This document shows, piece after piece, positions 23,986 through 35,017 of a stretch of DNA of 64,000 nt. Below the pieces are notes generated by a model. It was given only the letters and a program-made list of their open reading frames with translations, ran no database searches and was not told the DNA's origin. This DNA comes from Apostichopus japonicus (Eukaryota; Echinodermata; Holothuroidea; Aspidochirotida; Stichopodidae): positions 22,904,501 through 22,968,500 of the forward strand of contig NC_092568.1 in the NCBI RefSeq assembly GCF_037975245.1, given 5' to 3'. Position 1 is the first letter of the stretch; each line of letters opens with the position of its first letter. Position numbers and translations under genes: made by a program.

Positions 23986-26220
23986 GTGCCAACTATTTTT
24001 TTTCATCTGAAAAGCTTATCTAATGTGGTAATGTTATCAGGGAAATAAGCTTATATTCAGTGGCGGCCGTGTTTTGTTTCAATAGATTTCGATAAATTCA
24101 TCACAAATGGGAGTTTTTTGTTAAGCAAATGGTAAATAAATAGCATCGAGCACGTACCTCTGAGAAGATGAGTCAAACATCCGCAAACGTATTGCCTTGT
24201 CTTTGTTACATATCCAACATTAGTATGAATAGATTTACTGCGAGCTATTTGAATGTAAAAGCTTCAGTGCTAATTCTGAAGTACTGTCGTACACTTTTTC
24301 AACAATTTTAACATGATAATATGACAGGATATATAGAAGCTTGTCCGTACACATCAGCCTCTCGACACCGAATGATAGAGCCCATTACGTGTTGCCGTGT
24401 TGGCTATATAACATGTATCAATTGACATTCCAGTATATGGAAGCTTTTCATTGTTCAACAGAATGTAAGTCCATTGACTTACAGAAGAAATCCGATTGCA
24501 ACTAGAACTATTACAACGACATTCTGTCAATACCAAGGTTTGACCAACAACAGATCGACTGCATATTTAGAAATGTTGAAAACATCCTCAGACAAGTTAT
24601 TAACATGATCGACAGCGAGTGTTGCTGTATAAATTAAAATATTGTGAAAGAAGATATCAAGGAATATCAGTAAAACGTTTCACTCCTTGTATTCCGTGGA
24701 ATGATAAAATTAACCCTAATAGTGAAATAGTCTTGAAATTTGAACGATAAAATATTTAACTATACTAATACTTCTCCCTCTCCCTCTTTTTTGGGGTGGG
24801 GGGGGGGGCGAGAGCGGTGGGTGGGGGGCCTTGGGGTTTTTGTTCGTTCCCATGATAGTTTAATTGTGTTTGCTAGCTCAACGATGAATGATGTCTTTCA
24901 ATTGAATTTGGTTCAACTATACATTTTGTCAACTGAGTTGTCACAAACAACACGGAAAGCGAGAATTAAATCTTCATAAAGATGATGGCGCTATTTTATA
25001 ACTCCACAATATTTTTTATAGAAAATACCATTATGTCCTTTGGAAGAATCCGTACATTGATCATTCGGCGAATCGTAGTGCTTCATCATGCCACGTATTC
25101 AGTGGATGGCGGCTGCACACAGCCAGTTGGGACAATTTTCTAATGCTAACACCCGTTTAAACTGTCCTCCCATATCATGCTTCAAAGCACTCGTATTGAC
25201 GGTACGAACAGTTCCTAACCTTTATCTGATAGAAACATGATATTCATACTGCGCATACTGAGAATACAAGTGATTTGAAAAAGCGGGACTTGAAAGTAAA
25301 AAAAAATTGTCCTCACTGGGTGCTGCACACGTTCCCCTCGCAAATAGTGGTTAGGCTCTCTGGCAATACGCAAGGATTCACGCAAGCCACTGAGAACGCT
25401 TCTGGTCGATTTGACCGACTCTCTTCGCATCCTCCCGGGTTCTTTTGCGTCATCTTGGGACATGGGATAACAGCAGCCACTTAAAAGTGACAAACCATAT
25501 CAAAGACGGTTGTGCAACCGTTATTAAATTAACACACAACAGCAACGAACAGCGGCATTTTATTTCTAGTGTTGCTATCAACTGAATAGCTCTTTTTATA
25601 AACTTCTAAGCTAAGGAAATGCGGTATAAAGATAACACAATAAAATGAGATCAAAATATAAAAAAGTCTAACTTCTTCCAAATTTGTTTCCAATTTTCTA
25701 CGTCATATTTGGACGCATCAAAATATGAATATTCAGTGGTTGTCATGGTAAACTTAGCAGCTGTAGCTTAAGTTGGAATTCCACATAGCCCTAGCGCAGT
25801 TTGTATAGTGAAAAACAAATCTTTTTCTTAGAACATTATTTCGCTTTGTTCATCAAAAACTCCCTCCTTTGTGTGATGTAACATGTTCAGTTATCGTTTT
25901 CTTGAAAACGGCATTTAGAGGACAAAAATACCACAAGTGTGCTCAAAATAAGTTCCTTTACCTTTCCAGGTCGATAATAAACTTTCCACTGAAAATCGTT
26001 TTTGAGTCTTTCAATGAACTTAAGTGAATCAGACTGTAATAAGATCGACCATGGTGCCTTATACAAAATACAACAAACCAGCCGCTGATACTTTTACCCA
26101 CTTGTGACATCAAGGCCGCACACTAATGCATGTAGCCTTTCTCTTGGGAGTTGTTTTTCACTGGGATATCAGTCAGAAACACTATAGATGATAATTGGGA
26201 TTGTGTCTCCTTTAAAACAT
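23986..26220. other. Gene-free stretch
   Basis: AT-rich DNA with a G-rich tract (24793-24830). The frame pair near 25215-25493 has no recognisable domain. Confidence 0.45.
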
Positions 26221-26224
26221 GCAC

Positions 26225-26890
26225 AAAATGACCAAGTCAAGTCAGACTGTAACATACAGCTTTAACATAATTATAACAGATAGCTACAACACACAACTAT
26301 ATATACAACACACAGTTATATCATACACCAATACTATACAGCTATATAACACATACAGCTGTAACATATTACAGCTATAACAGAAAATTTCAACATACAA
26401 CTATAACATACAATTATAACACGTAGTTATATCTCACAGATATAACATATAACTATATGCATTATTTAGCTATAACATACAACTATAACGTATCATACAG
26501 CTTAACTATACAACTATAACATATACAGCTGTAACATACTACAGCCATAATAGAAAAGTATAACATACAGCTATAACATATAACTTAAATATCATACAGC
26601 TATAACATACGTATATAACATTAAGATATTACTATAACATAAACAGCTTTATAACACATACAGCCATATCATATACGACTATAAGATACAATAATATAAC
26701 ATAGACCACTATAACCTACACAAATATAACCTACAACAATATAACATATACAGCTATAACATATCATAATATATCATATACAGCTATAATATAATAAGAT
26801 AACATATATCGCTATAACATACAATAAGATAACATATACAGCTGTAACATACAATAATATAACATATACAGCTATAACATACAACTATTG
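26225..26890. repeat. Degenerate ATAACATACAGCT minisatellite
   Basis: About 660 bp of loosely repeated TATAACATACA and CAGCTATAACATA units (period roughly 13-20, drifting). It has no coding capacity. Confidence 0.85.
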
Positions 26891-27264
26891 TATACAGATA
26901 CGATAACGCTTCGCATCATTAGGTCATTGTCATTTGTGTTCTCCTCTCATTTTATCAGTTTATAAAGTGTTAAAATCCTATCACCTCGTTGGTTACCCAC
27001 GTAAGCAGTGATGTATGTCTCTATTCACGTAATGCAGCCTTACGAAAAGGTTCATGTCCCTACCCTATCCACTTAAATTGTAGGCTTATACGCTCTGAAT
27101 TTGTCATTAAGAACTCAAGTTACGTTTTAATGGACACCAATGTCAATATTGGGAATTAAAATAATCCGTTAACTCTATCTGTTGAATATTCATGTACAGA
27201 GTAATATCTAGCCATTGGTATAAGCTATCTTGCGAAAAGGCAATCCTAAGCAGATGTTACATTA

Positions 27265-27531
27265 ATAAAAATAATAATAATAATAATAATAGTAATAATA
27301 ATGATAAAAAATAATAGTAATGATAATAATAATATTATTAATAATAATAATAATAATAACAACAACAACAACAACAACAACAATAATAATAATAATGATA
27401 ATAGTAATATTATTAACAATAATAATAATACTAATAATAATACTAATACTAATAATACTACTACTACTAATAATAATATTACTACTACTACTACTACTAC
27501 CACTACTACCACTACTACCATTACTACTACG
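27265..27531. repeat. (AAT)n/(AAC)n/(ACT)n compound microsatellite
   Basis: Trinucleotide units shift from AAT to AAC to ACT along 265 bp and end at the target duplication of the adjacent MITE. The poly-Asn and poly-Ile/Leu frames here are artefacts. Confidence 0.95.
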
Positions 27532-28131
27532 CAGGGGCGTAGCGAGCGGGGGGTGTGGGGGGGTGTCACACCCCCCCCAATAATTTGGTCGCTGTCGGCA
27601 AATTTTGGGTCTGTCGGCAAAAGGAGAAAAGGTGAAGAGAGCGGAAGGGGAAGAAAGAAGGAAAGCTGAATAGAGAAAAGGAGAACGGGAGCTTCTTCCG
27701 TGCCAAATTTGACTTAAAATATGCACCAGATTGCATCTAAGGACGTTCAAACTAATTTTTCCAAAGGGGAGGGGTAGACCCCCTACCCTTAGACCCATCC
27801 CCCATTTCAGTCACCACTTCCAGATCCGTCGGCAAATCAAATTTGACTTAAAATATGCACCAGATTGCATCTAACGACGTTTCAAAACTAAAAATTAGAC
27901 CCCTCCCCCATTTCAGTCACCACTTCCAGATCCGTCGGCAAATCAAATTTGACTTAAAATGTGCACTAGATTGCATCTTAGGACGTTTCAAAACTAAAAA
28001 ATTGCCAAAGGGGAGGGGGACACCCCCTCCCCTTAGACCCCTCCCCCATTTCAGTCACCACTTCCAGATCCGTCGGCAAATCAAATTCTCCACACCCCCC
28101 CCCCAACAAAAAAACCTTCGCTACGCCCCTG
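27532..28131. mobile_element. hAT-type non-autonomous element (600 bp) with perfect TIR and TSD
   Basis: Termini are CAGGGGCGTAGCGA and its exact reverse complement. CTACTACG is present on both sides (27524-27531 and 28132-28139). The inside is three partial copies of a unit with GACTTAAAATATGCACCAG, GGGGAGGGG and TTTCAGTCACCACTTCCAGA. It has no transposase. The flanking 8-mer lies in an ACT repeat but includes a CG not expected from the repeat, which favours a real duplication. Confidence 0.85.
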
Positions 28132-28139
28132 CTACTACG

Positions 28140-30177
28140 ACTACTATAAAGCGGAGATATTATTTCATGTAGAGATGACAAGCCGCATGATATCCTCGAA
28201 GGCCTTTGCGTTAAACTACAATTGAATTTCTTCAATTATTACATTAGTTCATAAATCAGTATGCAGAGTTTGTGGGTTTTCATAATGTTCAAGGAATTAC
28301 ACATGACATGACACTTCCAATTTTGAAGCTGCATTCTACGTTGGGTTGTTACCGATGACTTGCATAAGATTTAAATGATGGGGGAGGGTTCAAATTTCTT
28401 AGTTACGTTCGGTGGTAGAGAGATTAATGGAGAAGTGTGGGCGTCGGCCCGGAGAAGTGATCTCCACCTTCCCCTATCGAATGTCCCCGACTGAAGATGG
28501 GGAGGGGGGGTGGTGGTAGGGTATGGTCCCTTTGCGCACGTCACTGGCAGTCACATAAGTGGCAGTCACATAAGTGGATACCTCTTAACCTATAACTAAG
28601 GGCACTATGTGGAAACAAATTTCTCTATCATATTGGTCAGCGGTGATGTTTGTGTTTACGTCATCTTTCACAAAATGCGTACTGCAGAACGGAACTTCCA
28701 CATTCTTCTTTATCATTGTCACATACTTTGACGATCTGATTTGAACCATGTAACATAATGATATATTTTAATTCATTGGAAAAGCAATTTTAAACCTCAT
28801 GAAACCAGGGGTCTGTGTTCTCTGATTAAGCCAAAGAGCAGTCCGTGCTACGTCATTAAACATCATGCATTCAATGCCAATGAAACAAAACACAACGGTC
28901 ACCCTCTACTTGATAGTAAACATCTCTCTATGCAGTAACCAGGGGCAACGGGGAAAAGACTGCCAATAAAAACTTTACAGACTCATTAAAATGAAATGTT
29001 GATTGGAATCTTTCAAGATGATAACAGCAAGAAAGTGATCAACCTGCACTATGCATAGCTTAAAACACATCCTTTGCGATACAACAACGGATTTTCTCTT
29101 TTTGTAATAACTGTATTGTTTTTTAATTAACGTTACTCCAGCCATAGAGTTTTAGCTCCATGCATGCTTCAGCCCTTTACTCATAAAACAATGCGCGATG
29201 AAGCTCTGAGATCTCGTATAGTTGTTCAGCCACCCATAATCTGAGCTACAGTAAACAGAAAGCTTTTAAACAGAGGAAAGGTAGGAAGATTCGTTATCAA
29301 AATGTTTAATATGCTTACGAATATGATGTGACAGTTCTATGGTTGTAATTATAGAAGGAAACAGTTACAACTAAACAAGCGAGTTAAGAAACACTTGTTT
29401 GTTTTAAAAGCGAGATTTAGCCTTGATCTAAATTAAAATAAAAAGATTTGTGTCCAACACCATTATATATCATTATATATTTAGTATCCAATGTAATAAC
29501 TCGATACTAAATCTCGTTTCGATGCGGGTCAATTACCGATTCACCTGTCGTATGTGCAAGACTATATTTAAAATTAAAAAAAAATTCTGACAGACAATAT
29601 CTTCAAAATGGATTGAATTATGAACCAGTCTCTTGGTAAAACAAATTCAAAGAGGGTGTCTTAGGATGATCCACGAACTGAAACCTTGTTTGAGAAACCG
29701 TGACTCCGAGGTTCTTATTTGTTGATGAATTTGCCGACCAAACGCAAATGGCTGCTTTAATTCTCGGCTAATTTCAACTACCTTTTCTAGCAGTTTTCAA
29801 ATGGCATGTTCTATCCACCATTGATGCAGGCTTGGACACCATGAACGATTAGATTTTGAGCTGTAAGAGGTGACAGAGGTGAGGCCTATAGTACGTCCCA
29901 ACCCATGCCACAACTCTCGTAGCGGTATCTTCTGCTCACTCACGAATTTCTACAAATTTTATTAATTGTCCTAAACCCTGCCGACCCCCTCCCAACCCCC
30001 CTTCCCCGCACCCATAATCCTCCTACCCAAACACCCACACACGCGCACGTGCGCGCACACACACACAGAAACAAACAGATATACTGCAAAACATCCCAAA
30101 GAAGGTTACTTCAGGGACATTTCCCGGGAATTCATTGAAGTCGTTCTGCACAGTCTTACATTATAACTAGGCTTTGA
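28140..30177. other. Gene-free stretch
   Basis: Contains a short G-rich tract (28501-28520), an 18-bp direct repeat (GGCAGTCACATAAGTGG near 28546-28580), and a C-rich then CA/CG alternating tract (29985-30066). Confidence 0.5.
30033..30066. repeat. Alternating CA/CG tract (Z-DNA prone)
   Basis: A purine-pyrimidine alternating run with CACACGCGCACGTGCGCGCA at its core. Confidence 0.8.
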
Positions 30178-30706
30178 TTGTTAAAAGATTGGGTGATAGT
30201 ACAAGTAGAGTTCAAACAAGCCCATGCAGGCGCTATACACTGACATATATATATATCATGTATAACAATACAAAGAATTAATCATCATAATTAAAGGAAA
30301 TGATTTCTTCACACCGTAACGTGAACAGTTCTCGGTTATTTGTATGGGTATGAAATTTGTACAATACTTTTTTTAAGTAGTATAGCGGCTCTTTTGAAAG
30401 CCAAGATTTCAATAATGTAGTAACTTTTGCTGCCCATGTGTCATAACGTTATCACAAGCATCATTAATTTACTAGTGTCAAATGTCACGTGATTGTTAAC
30501 AGTAGGGTAACAGAAACATCTATACAAGATTGGTCTCAGGATGGAATATGTTTATACCGAACGTAAAGTATCATGGACCTCATGCGATCTACTTTAGTAT
30601 GAGCTAAACGGAGATTCACCCCCCCCCCCCTTTAGGTCAGCTTCGAAGGTCAGCTTTAAATCTTAAAGCTCTTACCGGAAAGGTAATAACTTAAAGGCAA
30701 CGTAAA

Positions 30707-32255
30707 TAAGGGGTTAATCAACGGTCTAGCGTGCGTTACTCACAGGATTAATGCACGATCGGGGGATAATGCAAGCGATGCACGAGGGCGGAGCCCGAGT
30801 GCATCCAGCGATAGCATTAACACCCGGAGTGCATTAATCATGTGAGTAACGCACGCTAGACCGTTGATTAACCCCGTTCATTCATACACTACCATTTGTG
30901 TGGGGGAAAAATCATAAAACAAAACATATTTGGTTACGTATAACCGAAGATTTATTAAAGTGATGCCCCGTAAGTCGAATTAACGATTAACAACCAGCAT
31001 AACAATAATGTACATGTGCAATTATAAAGTAATACTGAACGATAGTGAATATTATAAAGGAAACGTCTTTGAAAGGCTGTCATTCATAAAAGATGAACCA
31101 TAATAACTTTTTAACTAATGTTTGGCAATATTGCGGCCATAAAACTATTTTTGAAAGGTCTCAATAACAAGGAACTACAAACAATTACTAGTTGGCTTCA
31201 TCATATCAATACCCCACAGCTTCTGGTTCCCATAGCAACCATTCTAGGGACAAACATGTACGTATGGTATACAGTTATACTGTATGTATGTATGTATGTA
31301 TGTATGTATATGTGATCTTCCCGCAAGCAGGAACTCGCGAAAGAAGCCATGGAGGCTTGTAGACTCGCAAGCTGACCGAAGCCAATCTCTCGGCACACAT
31401 CCATTTAACGTCCATGTAGGGAAGTTGTTATTGAACAACACCCTTGCCAGACGACACACATTGCTGTCGGCGGGGAATCGAACCGGGGATCTCATGACTG
31501 GGAGACGCCGGCGTTAACCACTAGGCTATACACTCCGCCTATAACATAGTAGGCCTTGTATTGAACACGTACACTCACTTGAACGTACACACTACACAGT
31601 GCTTGGCACTGCGGTCGTTTAACTTTAAATTTATAATACTGTGAGCAACATAACGGCCTTGCGAACATTTAATTACGGACAGATACTGGATATATTTAAA
31701 CTCAAAGCATCCACAACTGTTTGGTGTTTTAATACGGATATAACTATGAATTTTGGAAGTAAACATTCACAGGACTTTGGAAAGAACATTTGGAAAACAG
31801 TTTGGACATGTTAGACGTTTCAGCCCTAAAAGCAGCAGTAACGTTAATGTCATTGTTGGAGGCAACAGCTGTGCAGCCTACACTTTGGCCTAGACTCGAG
31901 TGCGGATCCATGTTTTCGCGTCCTTTACCTCTGGTGGCATCTTGCAAGACTTTTGAACAAGATCGTTTCTGTGAATTAAGTCTTTCTCAACCAGGTTTGC
32001 AAATCTTCCATTGTTTTCCTGAGTGTCTACCTCGTCTAAAGTGCGCAAATCGAAGTTCAAATCAAACGTTATATTAGCCATTTTGTGTTTTTGATGTATT
32101 TCGATAGCTCATCAGGGCAGACGACAAAACATGGTAACATGGTATCAATTGTATTCATCCGCCGGTAATTTTACCGTGCGTTACTCACAGGATTAACCAC
32201 GGTCAGCTGACCTGAATGGACCAATAGGATTTAGGAATCTTTACTAAGTATGAAT
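30707..32255. mobile_element. Insertion of about 1.55 kb in duplication copy 1
   Basis: It is absent from the equivalent point of copy 2 (33318). It begins with a 166-bp palindrome (30710-30875; 47-bp arms, about one mismatch, sharing CGTGCGTTACTCACAGGATTAA). The same string recurs near its other end (32177-32199). ATTCATAC-type strings lie next to both. It carries the SINE at 31314-31540. A minus-strand frame at 31890-32081 contains GRFANLVEKDL, faintly like the start of DUF3504/Crypton-related proteins. The element class is not established. Confidence 0.6.
31314..31540 (-). mobile_element. tRNA-derived SINE (family 2)
   Basis: Read on the minus strand, a 72-nt tRNA-like head (31539 down to 31468) has box A TAGCCTAGTGGTTAACG and box B GGTTCGATTCC. 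A body of about 150 bp follows, with a CATA repeat tail at 31279-31313. The T-arm pairs poorly, so it is a retroposon head, not a tRNA gene. Confidence 0.8.
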
Positions 32256-33755
32256 GAAGATAAGATTATTAATTTGTTCCGCTTCAATTATTTTCTTGAA
32301 AGTTGTTGAAATTGATAGAAATAAAAAAAGAAGACAGGACACATACAAACCAAGCAACTAACACGCAAACAAACAAACAATCGTCTATCAGAATAAAACT
32401 TAAAATAAAGAATGTTTTAAAGAATTAAGGAACGCCATTCATAAATCACTAAATGTGCATGGTGATGGTACGAAAAGAATGAGCATGCGCGCATCTACTT
32501 GTCCATCTTATGATGTATGTCTATGCAGCTGTGAGCAAGCGTGTGCGATTCCAATATAAACTGATGGTATGATACTACTTTAAAAAGAAGAAAAAACAAA
32601 CTTGATTTGCATTTTGAAAACAATCGCTTTCAAGAATGCAGGTCAGTGGTTTAGTGCTTAATTTCATACGTTAGGATACATTTATCTTGTTATCTCCATG
32701 GAAACAAAACAAAAGACGACAGTCAAGGTCACGGGCGGTTATAAGGTTGGGTGATAATAAAAGTACAGTTCAAACAATCCCATGCAGACGCTATAAACTG
32801 ACATAGTATATATATCATTTATAACATGTGATGAGTATTATGTTACTGCCTTTCCCGCATAAAAATGAAATATTAATTAAAAGAAATTACCTCTCCAAAC
32901 CGTAACGCGAACCGTTATCGGCTAGTTGTATGGGTATGGCATTTGTACAATTCCTTTTTAGTAGATAGCGGCTCTTTTGAAAGACAATATTTCAATGATG
33001 CAGTAACTTTTGCTGCACATGTGTCATAACGTTATCATGCAGATTAACTATAAGTTCGTATATCACAAGCATCATTAATTTAATTTAATAGTGTCAAATA
33101 GCACGTGATTGTTAACACTAGGGTATCAGAAACATCTATATGATTGGCCTCAGGATGGAATATGGTTTATACCGTATATTAAGATATCCCGGACCTCATG
33201 CGATCAACTGTAGTATGAGAACAGGTTAGACAGCACCCACCTTAGGTCAGCTTCGGAGGTCAGCTTTAAATCTTAAAGATCTTATCGGAACGATAATAAC
33301 TTTCAAGGCAAACGTAAAGAAAATATTATTATTAATTTATTCCGACTCAATTATTTTCTTGCAAGTTGTTGATATTGATAAAAACAGGACACACAAAAAC
33401 ACACCAAGCAACAACTAATACACGCAAGCAAACAAACAAGCTCGTAATCGTCTTTATGAATAAACTTTAAACTAAAAATGTATTAAGGAACAAATCACTA
33501 AATGTGCATGTTGATGGTGTGAAACAAATGACCATGTACGCATCTACTTGTCCATGCTTAATGATGTATGTCCATGCAGCTGTTAGCAAGCGTGTGCGTT
33601 TCCAATTCAAACTGGTATGATACTGCTTTATACAAAGGATAAAAAAACAACTTGATTTACACTTTGAAAACAATCGGTTTCACGAATGTAGGCTGTAGTA
33701 CAGTGCTTAATTTCATACGTTAGGATACGCGTTATCTCCCTGGAAAAAAAACATT

Positions 33756-34300
33756 TAACAAATGTAACGGAGTAATCTTTTCTGTGTGTTTTTTGCGCGT
33801 TTCACATTTTTGGTTACATATACGCTATGAAGTTTCCATACTCTTTAACGTATGGGTGTTGGGGAGGGAAATTGTCCAGATTTAACACTCACAAACGAAT
33901 AAGTATTGCATATGGTCAGCAAGATTAAAGGAACAACAAATGTTGCGTTATATAATACGCAATGGCACAAGTATATTATAATCCTCAAACGTTTAGTATA
34001 CAATAAATGGTATTAGACTGGTAGCTATTAACTTCAATAATATAAAGGGGGAAAGGTTACATCGTTAAGAATCATGCAAATGTGATCATACATTAATAGC
34101 AAAGTTAAAAATGTCTACAACTTGGTCGTCCTGAGTGCGGAATACTCACTTCGTTATTACCTGGAAACTCTACAGTTGTCTCTACGTATATCTCACAATG
34201 TGAATACACTTTTCTTTTTTTCTTTTTTATCAAATATGGTATTTTAATACATCGATTTTAACAAAAATGAATTTAACATAGGTCACGGGAACAAATGTTA
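33756..34300. other. 3' flank of gene B
   Basis: AT-rich DNA without repeats of note. On the minus strand an ATTAAA at 34248-34243 is the only polyadenylation-like signal near the gene B stop. Confidence 0.4.
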
Positions 34301-35017
34301 TCAAGGGATGGCATCATCAGGATTGTTTTCCTCTACGACACCTGGAAGACTAGTAGAGAGGTCCTGTGCTTGCTCTTGTTTGGAGACAGATGCGATTTCG
34401 TATGGCGGATCCCCTTCTAAATTCTCTTCTGTTTTAGTGTCCTTTTCTTTATTTTTACCGTTAGCAACCACCCCAACGACGATAGCAAAACGATACAACT
34501 GGAGACAGAAGAGAATGCCATTCTTGATCGTGAAAAAGATCTGCCCGACTTCGTGCAGCTTAATCAACAGGTAAAGACGCATGACTAGATATGGTCCGTC
34601 CTGCATGATGACACTGACAAGCAAAGCCCAGATTTCACCGCCACAGCACCAAAGAAAAAAACTGCTTATTCCTTGAACAACACTACACGGATCCTGTTGA
34701 GCCTTAGCCGTGCCCACTACACGTGTCTTGCTCTGCTTGGTGGCGGTTAAACCTAACGTGAACTGCAGCAAACTCCAGGACCACAGAACCATCACTATTG
34801 TGACGAAGATGTCGTCACACGCTACCCTGGGTATCGTGAGGGTTTCTGTGATAAATTCCAGCATATCTGCAGCCATGCCCACGTATGCAAGAAGTAACTG
34901 TGAAAGTTGCTCTCGTGTCATGGAGCCCTTCGGTCCTAACCATCTACCTAAGATGAACACTAACATCATACTCTGTTGCAGTAGGACATTTAGTTGCAAG
35001 ACAGTGTCATGGTATTC
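34301..35017 (-). CDS. TMEM26: Gene B exon 3 (terminal)
   Basis: The acceptor is ATTTCATCTGTAG, the exon begins E-Y-H-D-T-V, and the stop is TGA at 34303-34301. It is 717 nt, exactly the length of exon 3 of gene C. It holds helices 4 to 8 and the acidic/basic tail (GKNKEKDTKTEENLEGD and onward). Confidence 0.93.
   Translation of the reverse strand, partial: EYHDTVLQLNVLLQQSMMLVFILGRWLGPKGSMTREQLSQLLLAYVGMAADMLEFITETLTIPRVACDDIFVTIVMVLWSWSLLQFTLGLTATKQSKTRVVGTAKAQQDPCSVVQGISSFFLWCCGGEIWALLVSVIMQDGPYLVMRLYLLIKLHEVGQIFFTIKNGILFCLQLYRFAIVVGVVANGKNKEKDTKTEENLEGDPPYEIASVSKQEQAQDLSTSLPGVVEENNPDDAIP

Larger units (their letters stand above)
30178..33755. repeat. Tandem segmental duplication of about 1 kb
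   Basis: Copy 1 is 30178-30706 plus 32256-32712 (split by an insertion) and copy 2 is 32745-33755. Shared landmarks in order include TTTGAAAG.CA..ATTTCAAT, TGTGTCATAACGTTATCA, CACGTGATTGTTAACA, GGTCAGCTTTAAATCTTAAA, CATCTACTTGTCCAT and TTAATTTCATACGTTAGGATA. Neither copy encodes a recognisable protein. Confidence 0.85.

Noticed and set aside
25215-25493. Overlapping 92- and 69-codon frames on opposite strands
   Set aside because: No domain recognised, and both strands being open here suggests a compositional effect.
27246-27798. Poly-Asn and poly-Ile/Leu open frames up to 178 codons
   Set aside because: They are products of the AAT/AAC/ACT microsatellite running into the hAT MITE.
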